The translations under genes and the position numbers were made by a program. Positions 1 through 12,184 of a stretch of DNA of 64,000 nt are shown here, piece by piece. The stretch is taken from the NCBI GenBank assembly GCA_019454045.1, contig SKCR01047759.1, positions 46,335 to 110,334 of the forward strand, in the 5' to 3' direction. Below the pieces are notes generated by a model, which saw nothing but the letters and a program-made list of their open reading frames with translations, did no database searches and had not been told where the DNA came from. The DNA is from Zanthoxylum bungeanum (Eukaryota > Streptophyta > Magnoliopsida > Sapindales > Rutaceae). How positions within the stretch are numbered: position 1 is the stretch's first letter; each line of letters starts with the position of its first letter.

Positions 1-1157
1 ATTTCGAAAGACTTTGTGGTGTTGAACAAATAATCATTTTCATCTTATTCTTGTATATTCTTCGCAGTGAGGCTTTATTTTGCTCACTGCCGCCACTTTA
101 CTTGGTGAAACATAACTCGGTTTGGTTTTGTTTTAATCTAGTTTTTTTGGTGAACATTTTGTGGTGTTTTGGGCTGTGTCGGAGCTGTTTTCAAGTGAAA
201 AATCAGAACTAAAACACAACATTTTTCTGCGCATTACAGGGGTTGTTTCGGCAGTGCACTGTGCGCTTATCGGATATAAAAAAGTCCAGTTTTTTTTCGG
301 CTATTCGGGGGCTGTTTTGGGGTTGGAATTTTGACTAAAACATAAGGAAAATTTCAGTAGTGGTGGCAGTATTATTCGGCCAGTCAGTGGGAAGGTAAAA
401 AAAATTTTAAAAGTCCGATCATGGTGCCTAAGCCGTTTTCGCTGCTCAAGGAAAACATTTCCTACAATTGGCATCGAGAGCAAGGTTGAAAAGTGTTCTT
501 AACCCTTCATTTTCATTCAAATTTACTGTTTTTATATATTTATATCAGTTATATATATAAATATGCATGTTTAGATGAGTAGGCATAAAAAATAATATTC
601 ATGTGATGAATGGTTATCGTTGTTCATGTGATGAATGAAGTTTTCATTGGTCGTAAATTTTTCCAGCTCTTATTTTATTGTTGGTTATGATTTGGTATGT
701 AAGGCCATAAAGCCATTTTTTGCAATCGTTGTAATTTTTTTTTTCCATTGTAAGAATTTCAATTGTTGTAATTTGGAGCACCAAAGTCGTAAAAGGAGCC
801 AACACCACCTTGGATCGTGATTTGAAGACCAAGGGATGCCTTGGGTATTTTTGTACTAATTAGATTAGAATAGGAAAAATAAGAGCCCATTCAATGCATA
901 ATATTTTTTTGTTATCTGTATATTTAATTCGAATTGTTTGAATAACATGTCATATAGCTTAGGGTGCCTACTCTTGCATTTCACATGCCATAACATGCAT
1001 AATCATTATAGACATGAAATGTGATTTTATGTGAATTAAAATGATTAAATTAGAATATGATATGCATGGAAAAACAAGTAATTGAATTAATTGGTTTTAT
1101 GGTTTAAAAGTTGAATTCTAATATATTGGGCTTAATAAGTGCATAATAAATTTCATT
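1..1157. other. Unassigned AT-rich repeat-like DNA
   Basis: No coding region is convincing here; the few short open frames have no recognisable motif. The segment at about 140-330 has runs such as GGGGCTGTTTTGGGG-like text that loosely recall the G-family LTR interior near 16040-16110, in the orientation of the minus-strand LTRs. A conserved gypsy LTR module follows at 1158 in the opposite orientation. It is probably a decayed LTR or a mixture of fragments, but I cannot fix boundaries. Confidence 0.3.
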
Positions 1158-1249
1158 GGTATATAGGATGGAAACCCAAACATAAATTCCATAGCCGAAT
1201 CCGAATGGAAGGTAATGTGGTCTGCACTCAGGATACAATTCCACATACC
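1158..1249 (+). repeat. Conserved gypsy-LTR module, copy 1
   Basis: A 92-bp block starting GGTATATAGGATGGAAACCC and ending CCACATACC. The same block occurs six more times in gypsy LTR sequence: 10870-10960, 15638-15728 and 29622-29713 (minus), and 20683-20775, 27598-27689 and 36586-36678 (plus). The ends GGTAATGTGG (1211-1220) and CCACATACC (1241-1249) are complementary, with one bulge. Its neighbours here do not resemble the G or P LTRs, so it marks a decayed relative. Confidence 0.7.
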
Positions 1250-1269
1250 ATTGGATTTTATAGCGCAGT

Positions 1270-2143
1270 AAGATTAATTAAATAGTTTTATATAAATCTT
1301 GACCATTTTAGGATTCTAAACTTTTAAACCAATTAGTGTTCTAGTATTTTAAAAGTTAAAATATAATAGGTCACTAATACCACTCTAATTAAATTAGTTT
1401 AATTGAGTAATACAATTAGTATAGACTAATGGAAATTAGTGATACAAATATTAAGAGTTAAAATTGGTTAGGTCACTAATGGTGTACTAGTGTAAATAAG
1501 AGTTATGATTTAGCCGCCATAAATTTTTTCACACTAGTTAAATTAAAATATTAGATATTTTATAAATAGAAACCTTAAACTCGATATAGTGAGTGAGAGA
1601 GGGATATACGACAGTTTATCCAGCGATCTCCATTGTTAGTCTGAAAATGTGAGATTCAAAAGGCGCCTCAAGACGACTTTTTTTTCGTCCCCTTATGGAT
1701 GGTGTCCATTTTGGGTCAATATCAAGTTTGGATTCCGAGAGGATAGGGATTCTAGATGTATCTGGTGAACTTATCTACCCTACGACGACGCTTCACTAGT
1801 AAAGTTCAAGGGTCCCGAAACAACGGGTCAATCTCACAAATGAATGATTAACTGTTAATCTAAATTCCATGATCAAATCAAACGGTAGTTGGTTAATATA
1901 GGAATAAGAGTTATTCCCGCATATATTAATCAATTGAGATTGTCTCGATCTATCATACAATTACTTAACCTACCATACGGCGACACTTATTTGTGGGATG
2001 ATAGATTTTCATGGCAAAGTAATTCTCTTAGGTTTCAAATTCGTTATTCATAGTTCATGCATCATATTTAATTTTATGCCAAAATCGTTTGATAATCTTA
2101 ATATGCGATGAATGAATGTTAAATGCATGTTTATTTTATTTTT
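1270..2143 (+). mobile_element. Copia D probable LTR 3' part and leader
   Basis: AT-rich DNA with a plausible plant TATA box, TATAAATA at 1561-1568, about 580 bp before a copia gag reading frame. I infer that the TATA box lies in the 5' LTR and that the rest is U5 and untranslated leader. No initiator-Met primer site (TGGTATCAGAGC) is recognisable, so the LTR/leader boundary is unknown. The 5' end is a guess based on where the conserved gypsy module stops. Confidence 0.45.
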
Positions 2144-2780
2144 CAACCATGGTTTCTCTGATTATCTCCATACTCTCAAATGATAAATCAACGGGAGAAA
2201 ATTATGTTAAGTGGAAAAGTAACATGAACGCTTTCCCGGTCTACGAAGACCTAAAGTTTGACTTGACGGAGGAGTGTAGTCCGAGCAGGCCAGAAATGCT
2301 GGCCAAGCTGTGTGCGATGCCTACCAGAAATGGGCCGCAGCTAATGAGAAAGCCTGCTGCTACTTGCTAGCAGGGATGTCTGAGGTTCTTGCTGCAAAAC
2401 ATGAACCTATGGCTTCAGCATCTCAGATGATGGATTTATTGCATGGCATGTTCAGGCAGCCTTCGGAGCGTCAACGCCATGAGGCCATGGTCTCAGCGAT
2501 GACTGCTAGGATAAAGGAATGGACATCAGTCTGAGAGCACGTCTTAAGGATGATGACTTATCTCAACACTGCCGAGACTCATGAAGCTCGTATTGACGAG
2601 CGTAGCCAGGTGACCATGATTTTGGAAACTCTTCCAAAGAGTTTCCTGCAGTTTAAAACCAAATATGTTATTAACAAGTTGACTTTTACGTTAACCCAGC
2701 TGCTTAATGAGCTCACCCACTACGAGTCCATGCTTGTGGATCCTCGTAAACCCAATGCTAAGGAAAATGTTGTCGAGTAA
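2144..2780 (+). pseudogene. gag: Copia D gag pseudogene
   Basis: Translations of three overlapping frames join into a copia-type Gag (the plant UBN2-like family): an N-terminal part with STGENYVKWKSNMN near 2185-2235, then YQKWAAANEKACCYLLAGMSE, a middle with MDLLHGMF and EAMVSAMTARIKE, and a C-terminal part with ILETLPKSFLQF and LTQLLNELTHYES. Gag forms the virus-like particle that packages element RNA. One frame change occurs near 2300-2330 and a TGA stop near 2533, so the protein is not made whole. The start at 2144 (MVSLIISILSNDK) is chosen because it begins the recognisable Gag N-terminus; an upstream ATG at 2116 adds residues without similarity. Confidence 0.75.
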
Positions 2781-3170
2781 TCCAAATTCACAAAGATGAA
2801 GAAGAATAAAACTGGGAAGGCTGAGGGTACAGCTACATGATATACTTAAAGACCTTGCTGAAGGTAACTTTACTATGAGAGTCAGGACAGGGGATGTTGT
2901 TTCATTAAAGCAGTGGGACTTATCAGTTTTCAATTTTTCAAATAAAAGTTATTTGAATTTAAACAAAGTGGTGTTTGTTCTTATTTTGTCATGGAAATTT
3001 GATTTCTGTTTCAAAACTATTGCATGATGGTTATCATTTTATCTAATAATAATAGTTATTATTTCAAAATGGATTACTTATATACTAAGGAAACTAGAAG
3101 ATAACATGTATGTGTTAAGACCGTTAACACATAAGTCACTGCTCAATACTAAAATATTTAAGGTTGAGAA
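2781..3170 (+). pseudogene. Copia D nucleocapsid/protease remnant
   Basis: Right after gag comes a lysine-rich stretch (FTKMKKNKTGKAEGT), as found before the nucleocapsid knuckle, but no CCHC knuckle can be seen. A text like GDVVSLKAVG near 2890-2925 fits the part of copia proteases after the active site. The catalytic DSG region is missing, so a deletion removed the knuckle and active site. Many stops follow. Confidence 0.45.
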
Positions 3171-3771
3171 ACATAAAACTAAACGGCAAAAGATTTCTCA
3201 CGATGACACATATCTATGACATATCAGACTTGGTCATATCAGCCTTGACCAGATAGATAGTTTGATAAAGAACGGAGCCTTAAACCAGTTAAAGGTCGGA
3301 ACTTTACCAGTCTGCGAATCCTGTTTAGAAGAATAAAATGACCAAGAGACCTTTTACTGGAAAAATGTATAAGAACCACAACCACTTGAGCTTATACATT
3401 TGGATGTTTGCGGACCGATGAATGTAAGAGCCCGAGGTATTTATGAATACTTCATCACATCAATTGACGATTATTCAAGATATGGGTATGTTTACCTAAT
3501 ACAACACGAGTCAGATACTTTTCAAAAGTTGAAAGAGTATTGTGCTGAGTTTGAGAACCAATTAGGTAAAACAATCGAAATTGTACGATCAGATCGTGGA
3601 GGAGAATACCTTGACAGAGATTTCAAGGAATTCTTGGTTGAGCATGAGATAGTATCCCAGCTCACAGCACCTGGAACACCACAGCAGAATGATGTTGCAG
3701 AGAGGAGAAATATGACCCTATTAGACATGATGAGATCTATATTTAGTTATAGCTCACTACCTAGTTCATAA
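3171..3771 (+). pseudogene. Copia D integrase pseudogene
   Basis: The first part (about 3180-3360) reads as a GAG-pre-integrase zinc region: RLGHISLDQIDSLIKNG followed by VCESCLEE. An open frame from 3400 to 3771 (123 aa) is the integrase core: DVCGPMN (first catalytic Asp), ITSIDDYSRYGYVYL, VRSDRGGEYL (second Asp), and TPQQNDVAERRNMTLLDMMRS with the third catalytic Glu. Integrase would insert the cDNA into the genome. The frame stops at 3771, before the C-terminal part, and no reverse transcriptase follows. The next 200 bp (3772-3970) are unassigned, and then the copia E LTR starts. Confidence 0.85.
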
Positions 3772-3970
3772 CAAAAGACTTGAGTGCTCTAACTGTTGAA
3801 GCACCAAATCAACCCTTAAGGAAGATACTCCTCTACTTCTAGGAAGAAAGCGTGAACTCCATATCTATGTAAAACGTTCCCAGCTACACAACAAACCTTA
3901 CCTCCGAAGTACGTAGCTATTGGTTGGGAATGCTACACCAACCACACCTTTGTAAATCAAAAACATAATC

Positions 3971-6560
3971 TGTTGGGGTTTTAGCGCGGGCGCAACAGAA
4001 GCGTGCAGTTCGAGCGAAATCGTAATTTAAAAGTTTTTAAAATTTCCAAATAAATTATTCAATATCCAATATGAATAATTCATTCATATTTCACCTAAAC
4101 ATATTTATTTGATATCAAATAACGACATAAACAGGTTAGAAACATTGCGAAACTTTTACGAAAATAATTTTCCGCAAAATGGCATAAAACACGTTTTTGT
4201 CCGAACCGCCAACCAACACACATGGGGCTACCCATGTCAGCTCTAGTAGTGCTAGTAAGTTCATAGGCTGCCCAAACAATGACCAATTCACCATTTGGAC
4301 AGCGGACACCCGGTAACACCGTTTTTCGTCGTTTTCACATATTTCAAGTCCGAAACAATTTCCGGAAATTATTCCATTGCCCAAAACACATCCAATACAT
4401 TTATATAACATAATTTTCATCACCAAAAATACATAATTTCTAGATCTGATTTGGTAACCAAAAATATCATTTTTCATGCTTTAAATCCAATTTCCTCAAC
4501 ATTAATCATATCAACATTAACACCAACCAAAGCCACCTCCTATGAAGAACTCAAGAACCATTCTAGGAGTAACAAGAGTAGTCATAACACTCTATAATGG
4601 GAAAAATTCATCAAAGGATAAAATTGAACTAATATTACAATAATATTATCCAATCTAACTTCACATATGCATCTAGCCTCCAAATCCATCTTACAACTCA
4701 AAAAGCCCCAAAATCTAAGAAAGGAATAAATCCTGGAACTATTCTAGATATTCAAGAACAAGAAACAAGCTTTCTAAGTTTAAGATTATTGAAGATTACC
4801 TCAAATCTTGCAATTTCCTCAAACGTTTTCTTGATTTATTCACTTTCTTCTCAAGTTTCTACAAGAAATATTTTGGGAGCTTTTCCATGGAGGAGGTTTC
4901 GACCAAGGCTTCTAATAAAAGAGAAAAACAAAATTAATATGTATCAAATCAAATTTTATATCAAATACAAATACAAATACATATTAATTATTAATTTACC
5001 AAAATACCCCTTAATGCATGTATTTTCGTTTAACCGTTTAAATGATTCGAATTAACTCATTTAATCCGGTGAAGTATTATGAATAATCTATATTATTCAT
5101 AACGTGTTGCCCAAGTGCTAAACCAATACACTTCATATTGTGGGACTCTCTATGTTTAGGTTTATCCGTCACAGAATCTAATTCCGTGTCCATAATTCAC
5201 CCACTAATGAATTATGACGACCACATATAATCTCGCTAAACTATGCAAGTTGAGGTCATTGCATACATATAATCCCTCCATCTCAGGCTATCATTATTAC
5301 GATCTCTAAATAACAGTTGGAACGCGCTTTCGAAGTATACTATAGCCATGGATTTACTAGATCGCAAATACATACCTGATACATATGCCCTGTACACAGG
5401 ACTGAAGGATTTTATCTGATACTTACAGGATATCATGAGCATCAGTCCATACCCAACGAACAGGCGGAGGTCTGATCTAAATAAATCAGTGACGTGACTG
5501 TCATCAAAGAGTGGATGATATCTCATATATCCACAGTGGTATCTCAAGTCGAATTACCACTATGCTACTCGACTTGAGAAGATTCCTATTGACGTTGGTG
5601 TAATACTATTAGGAAATCTTTAGTGAGTTGTTCAGTGTTTATCAAATAAACACCTACACGTCTATACGAGTCTCCCAAGACTCAGGTTTCATTAGGATAA
5701 ACCATCGAACCAAGTCTCGATATATGACATGTACTAGTGTCAGCAGATCTTACTAAGCGACCCGTGTCAGTAAATCTTGACCATGAACTTTATTTGAGAA
5801 TATACAACTTATATTGACGTTTCCCAATGTCAATTACAAACTACGTTGTAACTGCGCACTACGTTATAAATCATACGGTCTTTGCCTAATATATATACAT
5901 ATCACTAAATCATATTTAGTTTCAATCTAATCATAATTAGATTGAATACGTATATAAAAACAATAGGTGCTACCATTAAGTAAGTAATATTATGGAAAAT
6001 GAATTGTTCGTATTCATGAATCGGACATAAATACGATCCGGATTGGCACTCCGAGCACCGACCCTAATAATAGCCTGTTATGCAAGAGTTCATAGTACAC
6101 TCAGAATTAAGATAAATCCATATATGACCATCTAGTATATAGAAATGACTTTCTTTATTTAACGGATATTATAAGAATGTCATTTCCATCTAGGTTCAGT
6201 CCTATATGATCACATCATACAAGGTGCCTCCATTCTCATGTCTCTACATGGACGATCCTCGATCAAGGTCATCATACAAATATAGAATAGAGCGCAGCTA
6301 TAGATAAACCACAAACAAAGTACCCATTTTGTTTGCTCTCTATGGACTATTTAAGATTACTAACTTCAGTCTTAAATCCTCTTGTGTATGACACTCATAC
6401 ACTAAGTCTTAAGGCATATAAGTAATCTAGGGTATTCAAGATAATTTATAATATGCGAAAATTAAAAAAAACTTTGATAAATTACTAATGCATCATTTTA
6501 TTTCAAAACATATATAAAGCCGTTTACATTACATGCAGCTCTAGGGCATACATCCCAACA
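3971..6560 (-). mobile_element. Complete LTR of copia E
   Basis: On the plus strand the block starts TGTTGGGGTTTTAGCG and ends CATCCCAACA. Read on the minus strand it begins TGTTGGGATGTATGCCC, the usual opening of many plant copia LTRs, and ends with the GCGCCCGCGCTAAAACCCCAACA-type terminus. Length is 2590 bp. No primer site or polypurine tract lies beside either end, so it is probably a solo LTR. The flanking 5-mers are TAATC (left) and TAAAC (right), agreeing at four of five positions, so the duplication is only likely. The right flank is a gypsy RNase H coding relic. Confidence 0.7.
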
Positions 6561-7810
6561 TAAACTCCGCGACAAAATCTACCAGTATTGGCCCCTTGAT
6601 CGACACCTTGGGCAGATAAAATATGTCATACTCACTAAGCTCTAAAGGCCATTACACAAGTCGAATCAAGGTATCAAGTTTATGCAATATCTGCCTCAGC
6701 GGGTGGTTGGTGTACACCATGATAGGGTGAGATTGAAAATAAGGGCATAACTTCCTCGCTACAATGACCAAGGACAGAGCCATCAACTTATAGGCCGGGT
6801 ACCAGTTTTCATATCCAACAAGGCCTTGCTACTGTAGTACACCGATCACTGGATATTGTATATCTCTTTACTAATATCGAGCTTACAAGATATTAAAAAA
6901 TAGCTAAGTATAAGTATAACTTCTCACCTGGAATTGGCTTAGTTATAAGTTGGGGTCGGGTCGGGTCAATTATTATTTGAGCTGCTAGAATGCTTCCTCG
7001 CACTCACTCGTCTAGTTGGCTTTTTTCTTATCCTTTGTGCTTAGCTAGAAAAAGTCATGAAACTTGTCAGTGGCTTTGGAGATGAATCGATTGAGGGTCG
7101 CCACCTGCCCAGTTAAGTTTTGCACCTCTTTCATTGTCGTGTGTGGTTTCAGATCTTGCGATGCCTTGATTTTCTGAGTGTTTTCTTCGATGCCTCTTGC
7201 GTTGACCATGTATCCCCTCGAATGTTCCCGAAAACACCTCAAAGGCACATTTTTCCGGAATCAACCTCATATTTTGCTTTCTCATGAGCTCAATGTCCCT
7301 CTGAGGTCACCCAGATAGTCCTCGGGTTTGACAGTTATTGTGATCTTGTCGTCAACATATACGTGTATTGCCTTGCCAATGAGTGGCTTGAAGACCTTGT
7401 TCACCAACCTCTGATATTTGGCCCCGACATTCTTCAGTCCAAATGGATTTACTTTATAACAATGGAACCCTTGGTCGGTGATGAATGTTGTATTCTCATC
7501 ATCTTCGGGATATATTTTGACCTGATTATACTTCGAGATGGTGTCCATAAAGTTGAGTAACCCAGGATATGATGTCTAGTCCACCAGCTGATCTACCTTT
7601 GGGAGTGGGAAGATGCCCTTCGGGCAGACCTTGCTAAAATCGGAGAAATCCACTCACATCCTCCATTTCCTATTGACATTGCTTGTAGGATAATGATTCC
7701 AGCATTTCTGCTCATTTCTTGCGTGCTTCTGATATGTCTGTAAGGTCCCGAAACATACGTAATTGCTCTAATATCCATGTTCAATTGCTTCCTAATAACA
7801 AAGCACAAAA
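6561..7810 (-). pseudogene. Tat/Ogre-type gypsy RT and RNase H relic
   Basis: On the minus strand the reverse transcriptase comes first (7548 downward): MDTISKYNQVKI, then NPFGLKNVGAKYQRLVNK and VYVDD, the catalytic Asp pair, followed by TVKPEDYLGDL. Next come RGIEENTQKIKASQDLKP and EVQNLTGQVATLNRFISKA, the RT connection typical of Tat elements. RNase H-like text follows at about 6561-6900 (ALSLVIVARKLCPYFQSH, VYTNHPLRQIL, LVDFVAEF). The order RT then RNase H fits gypsy pol. Stops and frameshifts are frequent. The relic ends exactly where the copia E LTR lies. Confidence 0.8.
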
Positions 7811-8471
7811 TAAAAGATAATTAAGATAAAACAAATGATAATCAAGCCGAATTAGTGATGTTTAAAATACATTTTGATGCACTTATCATCACCCCAACCA
7901 TCTTATTGCTAGTCCATAGCAATTCAAGCGCAAAAAGAAAATAAGGACTAATTGAATAAAAAAGTAAGAACTATCTAAGTCACTTTCGTAGGGATCATGA
8001 TTTCATTTAGCGTATGCAACAAGACCTTAAACCTCTAGGTGGCCCTGGTGGACGAGTTATAGTCTCGTGAGGGTTTATAGTGAAAACACCCACAAACGTC
8101 ATTTAAAAACACATACAATCATACAAAAACAAAATGAAATAGTCCCAATAGTTACACATATTATTGTCCTCAAAGAATGCCTAGAATGAAATCAGAGAAC
8201 TTTAAAAGTACTCAATTTAACTCGAATCGAAGTCCTTGAATAAATCATCTAAGCCAGACTCACAGTGTGTGTGTGTAAAGGTTCATTCACATTTTGATTC
8301 CTAGGTAACCCAACTCAATGATTTCGTTTAAAAATTTGGATCCGATAGGTCAAACCAACCTAGACATCTCAAATGCTCTATAATTGCCTTTCAGTGATCA
8401 ATATGGTATGATTTGTTTTTCTTTTCATGTATTTTTTTCCTTTTTGAACGTTTTTTTTTCAACACACCTAC
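7811..8471 (-). mobile_element. Gypsy non-coding internal region
   Basis: The part from about 8230 to 8471 matches internal DNA of the G elements in the same orientation: the GACTCACAGTGTGTGTGTGT text, the AACCCAACTCAATGATTT text, a T-rich run and CAACACACCTAC correspond to 37670-37895 and 41420-41650. Those copies continue CCTTTAAGG, but here the G1 LTR begins right after CCTAC. G1 therefore seems to have inserted into an older gypsy element. The part from 7811 to 8230 has no coding sense and I cannot name it further. Confidence 0.5.
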
Positions 8472-8889
8472 TGTAGGAGCGAAGTGGGGTTTACCGCTAT
8501 GCCTATGATGTTCGACGACCACGAAACTATTGGTATCACAGCCCATAGAGAGTACGGATTAGCCCGCGGGGGACTAAACCGGAGAAAGAATGAGTCGCCA
8601 CCTAGTGTGAACTGGGAAAGATTTAAGGCCGCACTCACCCCTCGCAAGCGAAGACCTCAAACCGTTGGGTTCAGAATGGTCCCTTACTTATGCCAGTATA
8701 ATGTACGGGTTCACACAATGGTATAGGCAAGTCTTAATGCAATTCATGCATACAAGTAAATAAAAAATATAATAACATACTGATGAGTGGTAAAACTATC
8801 ACTATTTCTCACTCATTTAACTTAATATTTTGTATAGTTTCTTGAGTTTTGTGAATATTTTGATGTGTTTTGTGTTATTTTGTAGATAA

Positions 8890-9150
8890 ATAAAGTTTCA
8901 GGACATTCTGGAGGTGATTTGGAGCAAAACTGTGAAATTTGGTGAAATTTGGCAAAAATGGTATTTTGGTAATTTTGGGCGTCCCGACACAAAGGGTATT
9001 TTGGTAATTTTGGGCATCCCGACACCAAAATAAAGTTTCAGGACATTCTGGAGGTGATTTGGAGCAAAACTGTGAAATTTGGCAAAAGGGTATTTTGGTA
9101 ATTTTGGGCGTCCCGACACCGAGGGTATTTTGGTAATTGCACCACCATGC
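8890..9150. repeat. Tandem duplication inside S1
   Basis: Two copies of about 130 bp. Each contains AAAGTTTCAGGACATTCTGG and GGAGCAAAACTGTGAAATTT, then one to three repeats of GGTATTTTGGTAATTTTGGG. Copy one starts near 8890 and copy two near 9031. Confidence 0.85.
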
Positions 9151-9298
9151 CACATGTCAAAAATTCAACGAGCCGTATTTTTTAGCCACCATGCCACGTG
9201 TCGAAAATTCAGGGATCCAAAAAAAAAAATTAATAAAATAATTAAATAATTAAAAAATAAAAATCAGAAATAATAATAAAAAATTAGATTTTTTTGCC

Positions 9299-9306
9299 TA
9301 TAAATA
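9299..9306 (+). promoter_or_regulatory. Putative TATA box of S1
   Basis: TATAAATA in the middle of the solo LTR, following an AT-rich run, where an LTR promoter is expected. Assigned by motif and position only. Confidence 0.5.
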
Positions 9307-9546
9307 GATTTCGAATTTTTAGTTTCAAATGTACCAAATCCTCTGTAAATACTTATATAATAGAGAGTTCTTCATATTTTCTTCTTTTATTCAGTTTTAT
9401 TTACGCTTTGTAGTAGTAATTCTATTCTTCCATGAGGAGGTAACTCCTCCATGATGAGGTAATAAGGTAATACTTTTACTTTTGCTATTTAGATTAATCT
9501 CCCTTAAAATATAATATATAAACTATTTAAAATCTGAATTAATAAA

Positions 9547-9715
9547 GGATACCGCCATTTTCGGACGGTTGGTTATTCAATTTAATTTGGTTAACTTGAC
9601 TTAATGAGGATACCGCCACACTGGACGGTTGGTTTAAGTTTATATTTCTGTTCCGCCTTATGGCTGGTATATTTGAATTTGACTTAATCAGGATACCGCC
9701 ATTCCGGACGGTTGG
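9547..9715. repeat. Three GGATACCGCC...GGACGGTTGG units
   Basis: The text GGATACCGCCA, a few bases, then GGACGGTTGGTT occurs three times (starts near 9547, 9607 and 9690) in the R/U5 half of S1. Each unit can fold through ACCG/CGGT and CC/GG pairing. The spacers between units are unrelated, so this is a dispersed motif and not a simple tandem array. Confidence 0.7.
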
Positions 9716-12145
9716 TTTAAAAAATCACAAGATTATATATTATTTTATGGCAGATATCTAAATAGTGAATAGTAGAAGTTAATTCCTTTTACCTTAGCAT
9801 TTCTTTTTATTACTTTTCAGCAATTTCATTTTATGTCTTTTAAAGTTTATATCAACTTTAGTTATGTGTTGTAACTAAGTTAAATATCTAGGGTTGTGAT
9901 AAAATCTAATATTACCGATTTAAAAAGGGTTAGATTATAGTTTGGGTAACTAAAAGAATTATTTGTTGAGTCATAACCTTAATGCCTTTTTATTAACCGA
10001 TCACTAATAAAATTGATTAGATAAAACTTAAAATGAACTAGACATAGGGATTTTAAGTTTAAAGACCTTATACTCAACAACCCACGATCTTCTTTAAGGA
10101 TAGATAAACCTTTAATAGATTTCCTTACAGGATAGGAATATACCTGTTGTGCGGGGGTAATCAATAATTGGAATTCAATCTTAATGAATCTAGGTAATTT
10201 AATTGACATAGACATATGGTTCAATTTGATTATTCTAGGTATTTGTAAATGACCATCGGAAGAGGCTTGTACATGATTTAGTGTTCCAGATTAATAATTC
10301 AATATTTTACCTAACTATGATATAATCACTTCATCTTTTAAAAGATATTAGAAAGATTCACAACCTAGATCTTTGAGTCTTTTATTTTCCTTAGTATTTT
10401 CTTTTGTCTTTTTATTTATTTATTTATTTAGCAAATCTACAAAGCAGATCATTTCAAGCAATCAATCACTTCTCCCTCAATTAGATATTTGTAAATAAAT
10501 AGATTCAACAATTAATAACAACAGTAGGAATTAAGTCCTCGTGGGATCAATATTTTTATACTACTTGAACGATACGTGCGCTTGCGTTATACGTGTGTGT
10601 TTACGCCGGTCACATACCAAACCAAAATAACGTGATTCCAAAAGCATATTAAATTAAGAAATACGAGATGCGATAATGAAAATTATAATAAACAACCAAA
10701 AGCAGGAAAAGCGTCAATAATAAATGTCAATAATAAACAATCGTGCATGATGGGTATGGAAATAATAATGATCATAACATAAAGGAAACAATTCAAAAGC
10801 AAATGATTCATTAAGATAAACGGCAATCAAAAAATGGGTCAATCACGTATATATGAGTATTTCCCGAGTGGCACGTGGAGTTGTATCCCAAGTACAAACC
10901 GTACTACCGTCCATTCAAATTCGGCTATGGGATTTACGTCTAGGTTTCCATTTGATATATCGCGAGGGATAACACACATAATCATCAATGCAATGTAAAT
11001 GGACATAAAAAAATATAACCATACATATACGGATAATCATCAACATGAACAAACATAAACAAAATAAAATAACAATAAAAGTGAATATATATATAAAAAT
11101 AAACAACGAAATGTAAAAGAAGAAATGTGGCCAAAGATTTGGCCATTCTTTTAATGTAGGGCTTGGCATACCCGGCTGGACGTATTTCACGTCCAGCAAG
11201 GCATGTAGCACCCGGAACTATGAAAATAAATATAGTAAGGGTGCCCTTAGGTCTTACTTTTTAAGTTGCTTTCTCGGAAGTGCGTTAGGCGGTCGCAGGA
11301 AAGATCGAAGCATGGTTTCAAGGTTTGGTTCAGTTTCTGGTTGCTGGTTCACTGTTTCTGGTTCGCTGTTGCTGGTTAGCTATTTCTGGTTATTGGTTCA
11401 CTGTTTCTTCTCACGCTATTTGTTATTTCTTCTCACGCTGGTTGTTGTGTCTGCTAGTTTCACGTCTGTCTGGACGTCCTGGTCTCTGCTCATGCTGGTT
11501 CCTGCCTCATTCATGCTGCTGCTTCATGTTATGGTTGCTGGTTCTGGTTGCTATTTTTCTCACGCTAGTTCAAGGCTTTCAGGGTTTTTTTTATGATTCT
11601 CTAAAGAAGAAGCGCCTCATTCTTTACCGATTTTATCCCTTTTTATAGTTGAAGCCTCATAGGGTTTTTTTTCTCTTTGCCGCCACTCTCTCTATGGCAA
11701 CCTCTCTCCTCCCTTTTGTGTCAAGATCTCCATTCAATATATGGTGCTTAAGGGATTTATATGGGAAACTCAAATCATTTATATTAGGAAGTGAGAATCC
11801 TTTCTAGTTTGGGGCTAGGATCTTGGATATTTGGCAAAAAGCGGATTTCAAATCTTTGTTAGGTTTGGCAAGTGTTTTGAAGGGGGGATTTGGCATTCAT
11901 GGGGTTTTGGGCCGCGTGGATTGCATGGGCCGATTGCCTGGGCTGCATAGGCCGTTTGCATGGGTTTGATGCAGAAGCTGACTGAGTGAATCCGAGGATG
12001 GCTAGTGAGTCCGAATCCAATGAGGGGCTAATTTTAGATGTTTTCCTTCATTCCGACATTCATTTTTCGCAACTTCTGCAACTTTTCAGGTAGTGCCTCC
12101 AAATGAGGCTCATCATTGGGCTCATGTAAAAATGCAGTGTCTACA

Positions 12146-12184
12146 GTCGCCCCCACTTTGATGGGGCTTGTGCAATGTGTGACA
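12146..12184 (-). mobile_element. G1 polypurine tract and 3' internal stub
   Basis: Read on the minus strand, AAAGTGGGGGCGAC lies directly before the LTR start. This is the polypurine tract that primes plus-strand DNA synthesis; the same tract occurs at 17232-17245, 25749-25762 and 39979-39992. The stub stops at GTGTGACA, where the copia A LTR begins, while other copies continue with ATGACAATCC or ATGATAATCC. Confidence 0.8.

Larger units (their letters stand above)
8781..10612 (+). mobile_element. Solo LTR S1 (TSD CATAC)
   Basis: An 1832-bp unit with TG...CA ends (TGATGAGTGG ... CGCCGGTCA) flanked by perfect 5-bp repeats CATAC at 8776-8780 and 10613-10617. It contains a TATA box but no primer site, polypurine tract or coding region, as expected after recombination between two LTRs of one element. 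The element family is probably gypsy, judging from the text near its end (GTGGGATCAATATTTTTATAC). Orientation follows the TATA box. It splits the G1 LTR, so it is younger than G1. Confidence 0.85.
8472..12145 (-). mobile_element. 3' LTR of gypsy G1, interrupted by S1
   Basis: The left end TGTAGGAGCG and right end TGTCTACA are the inverted termini of the G-family LTR, and the right end is followed directly by the minus-strand polypurine tract. The left end (8472-8730) carries the family's conserved end block: GCCCGCGGGGGACTAAACC, GAGTCGCCACC, CCTCAAACCGTTGGG. The conserved module lies at 10870-10960. Without the nested 1832-bp solo LTR and its 5-bp duplication, the LTR is about 1.84 kb, much shorter than that of G2, because it lacks the internal tandem arrays seen there. 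Confidence 0.75.
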
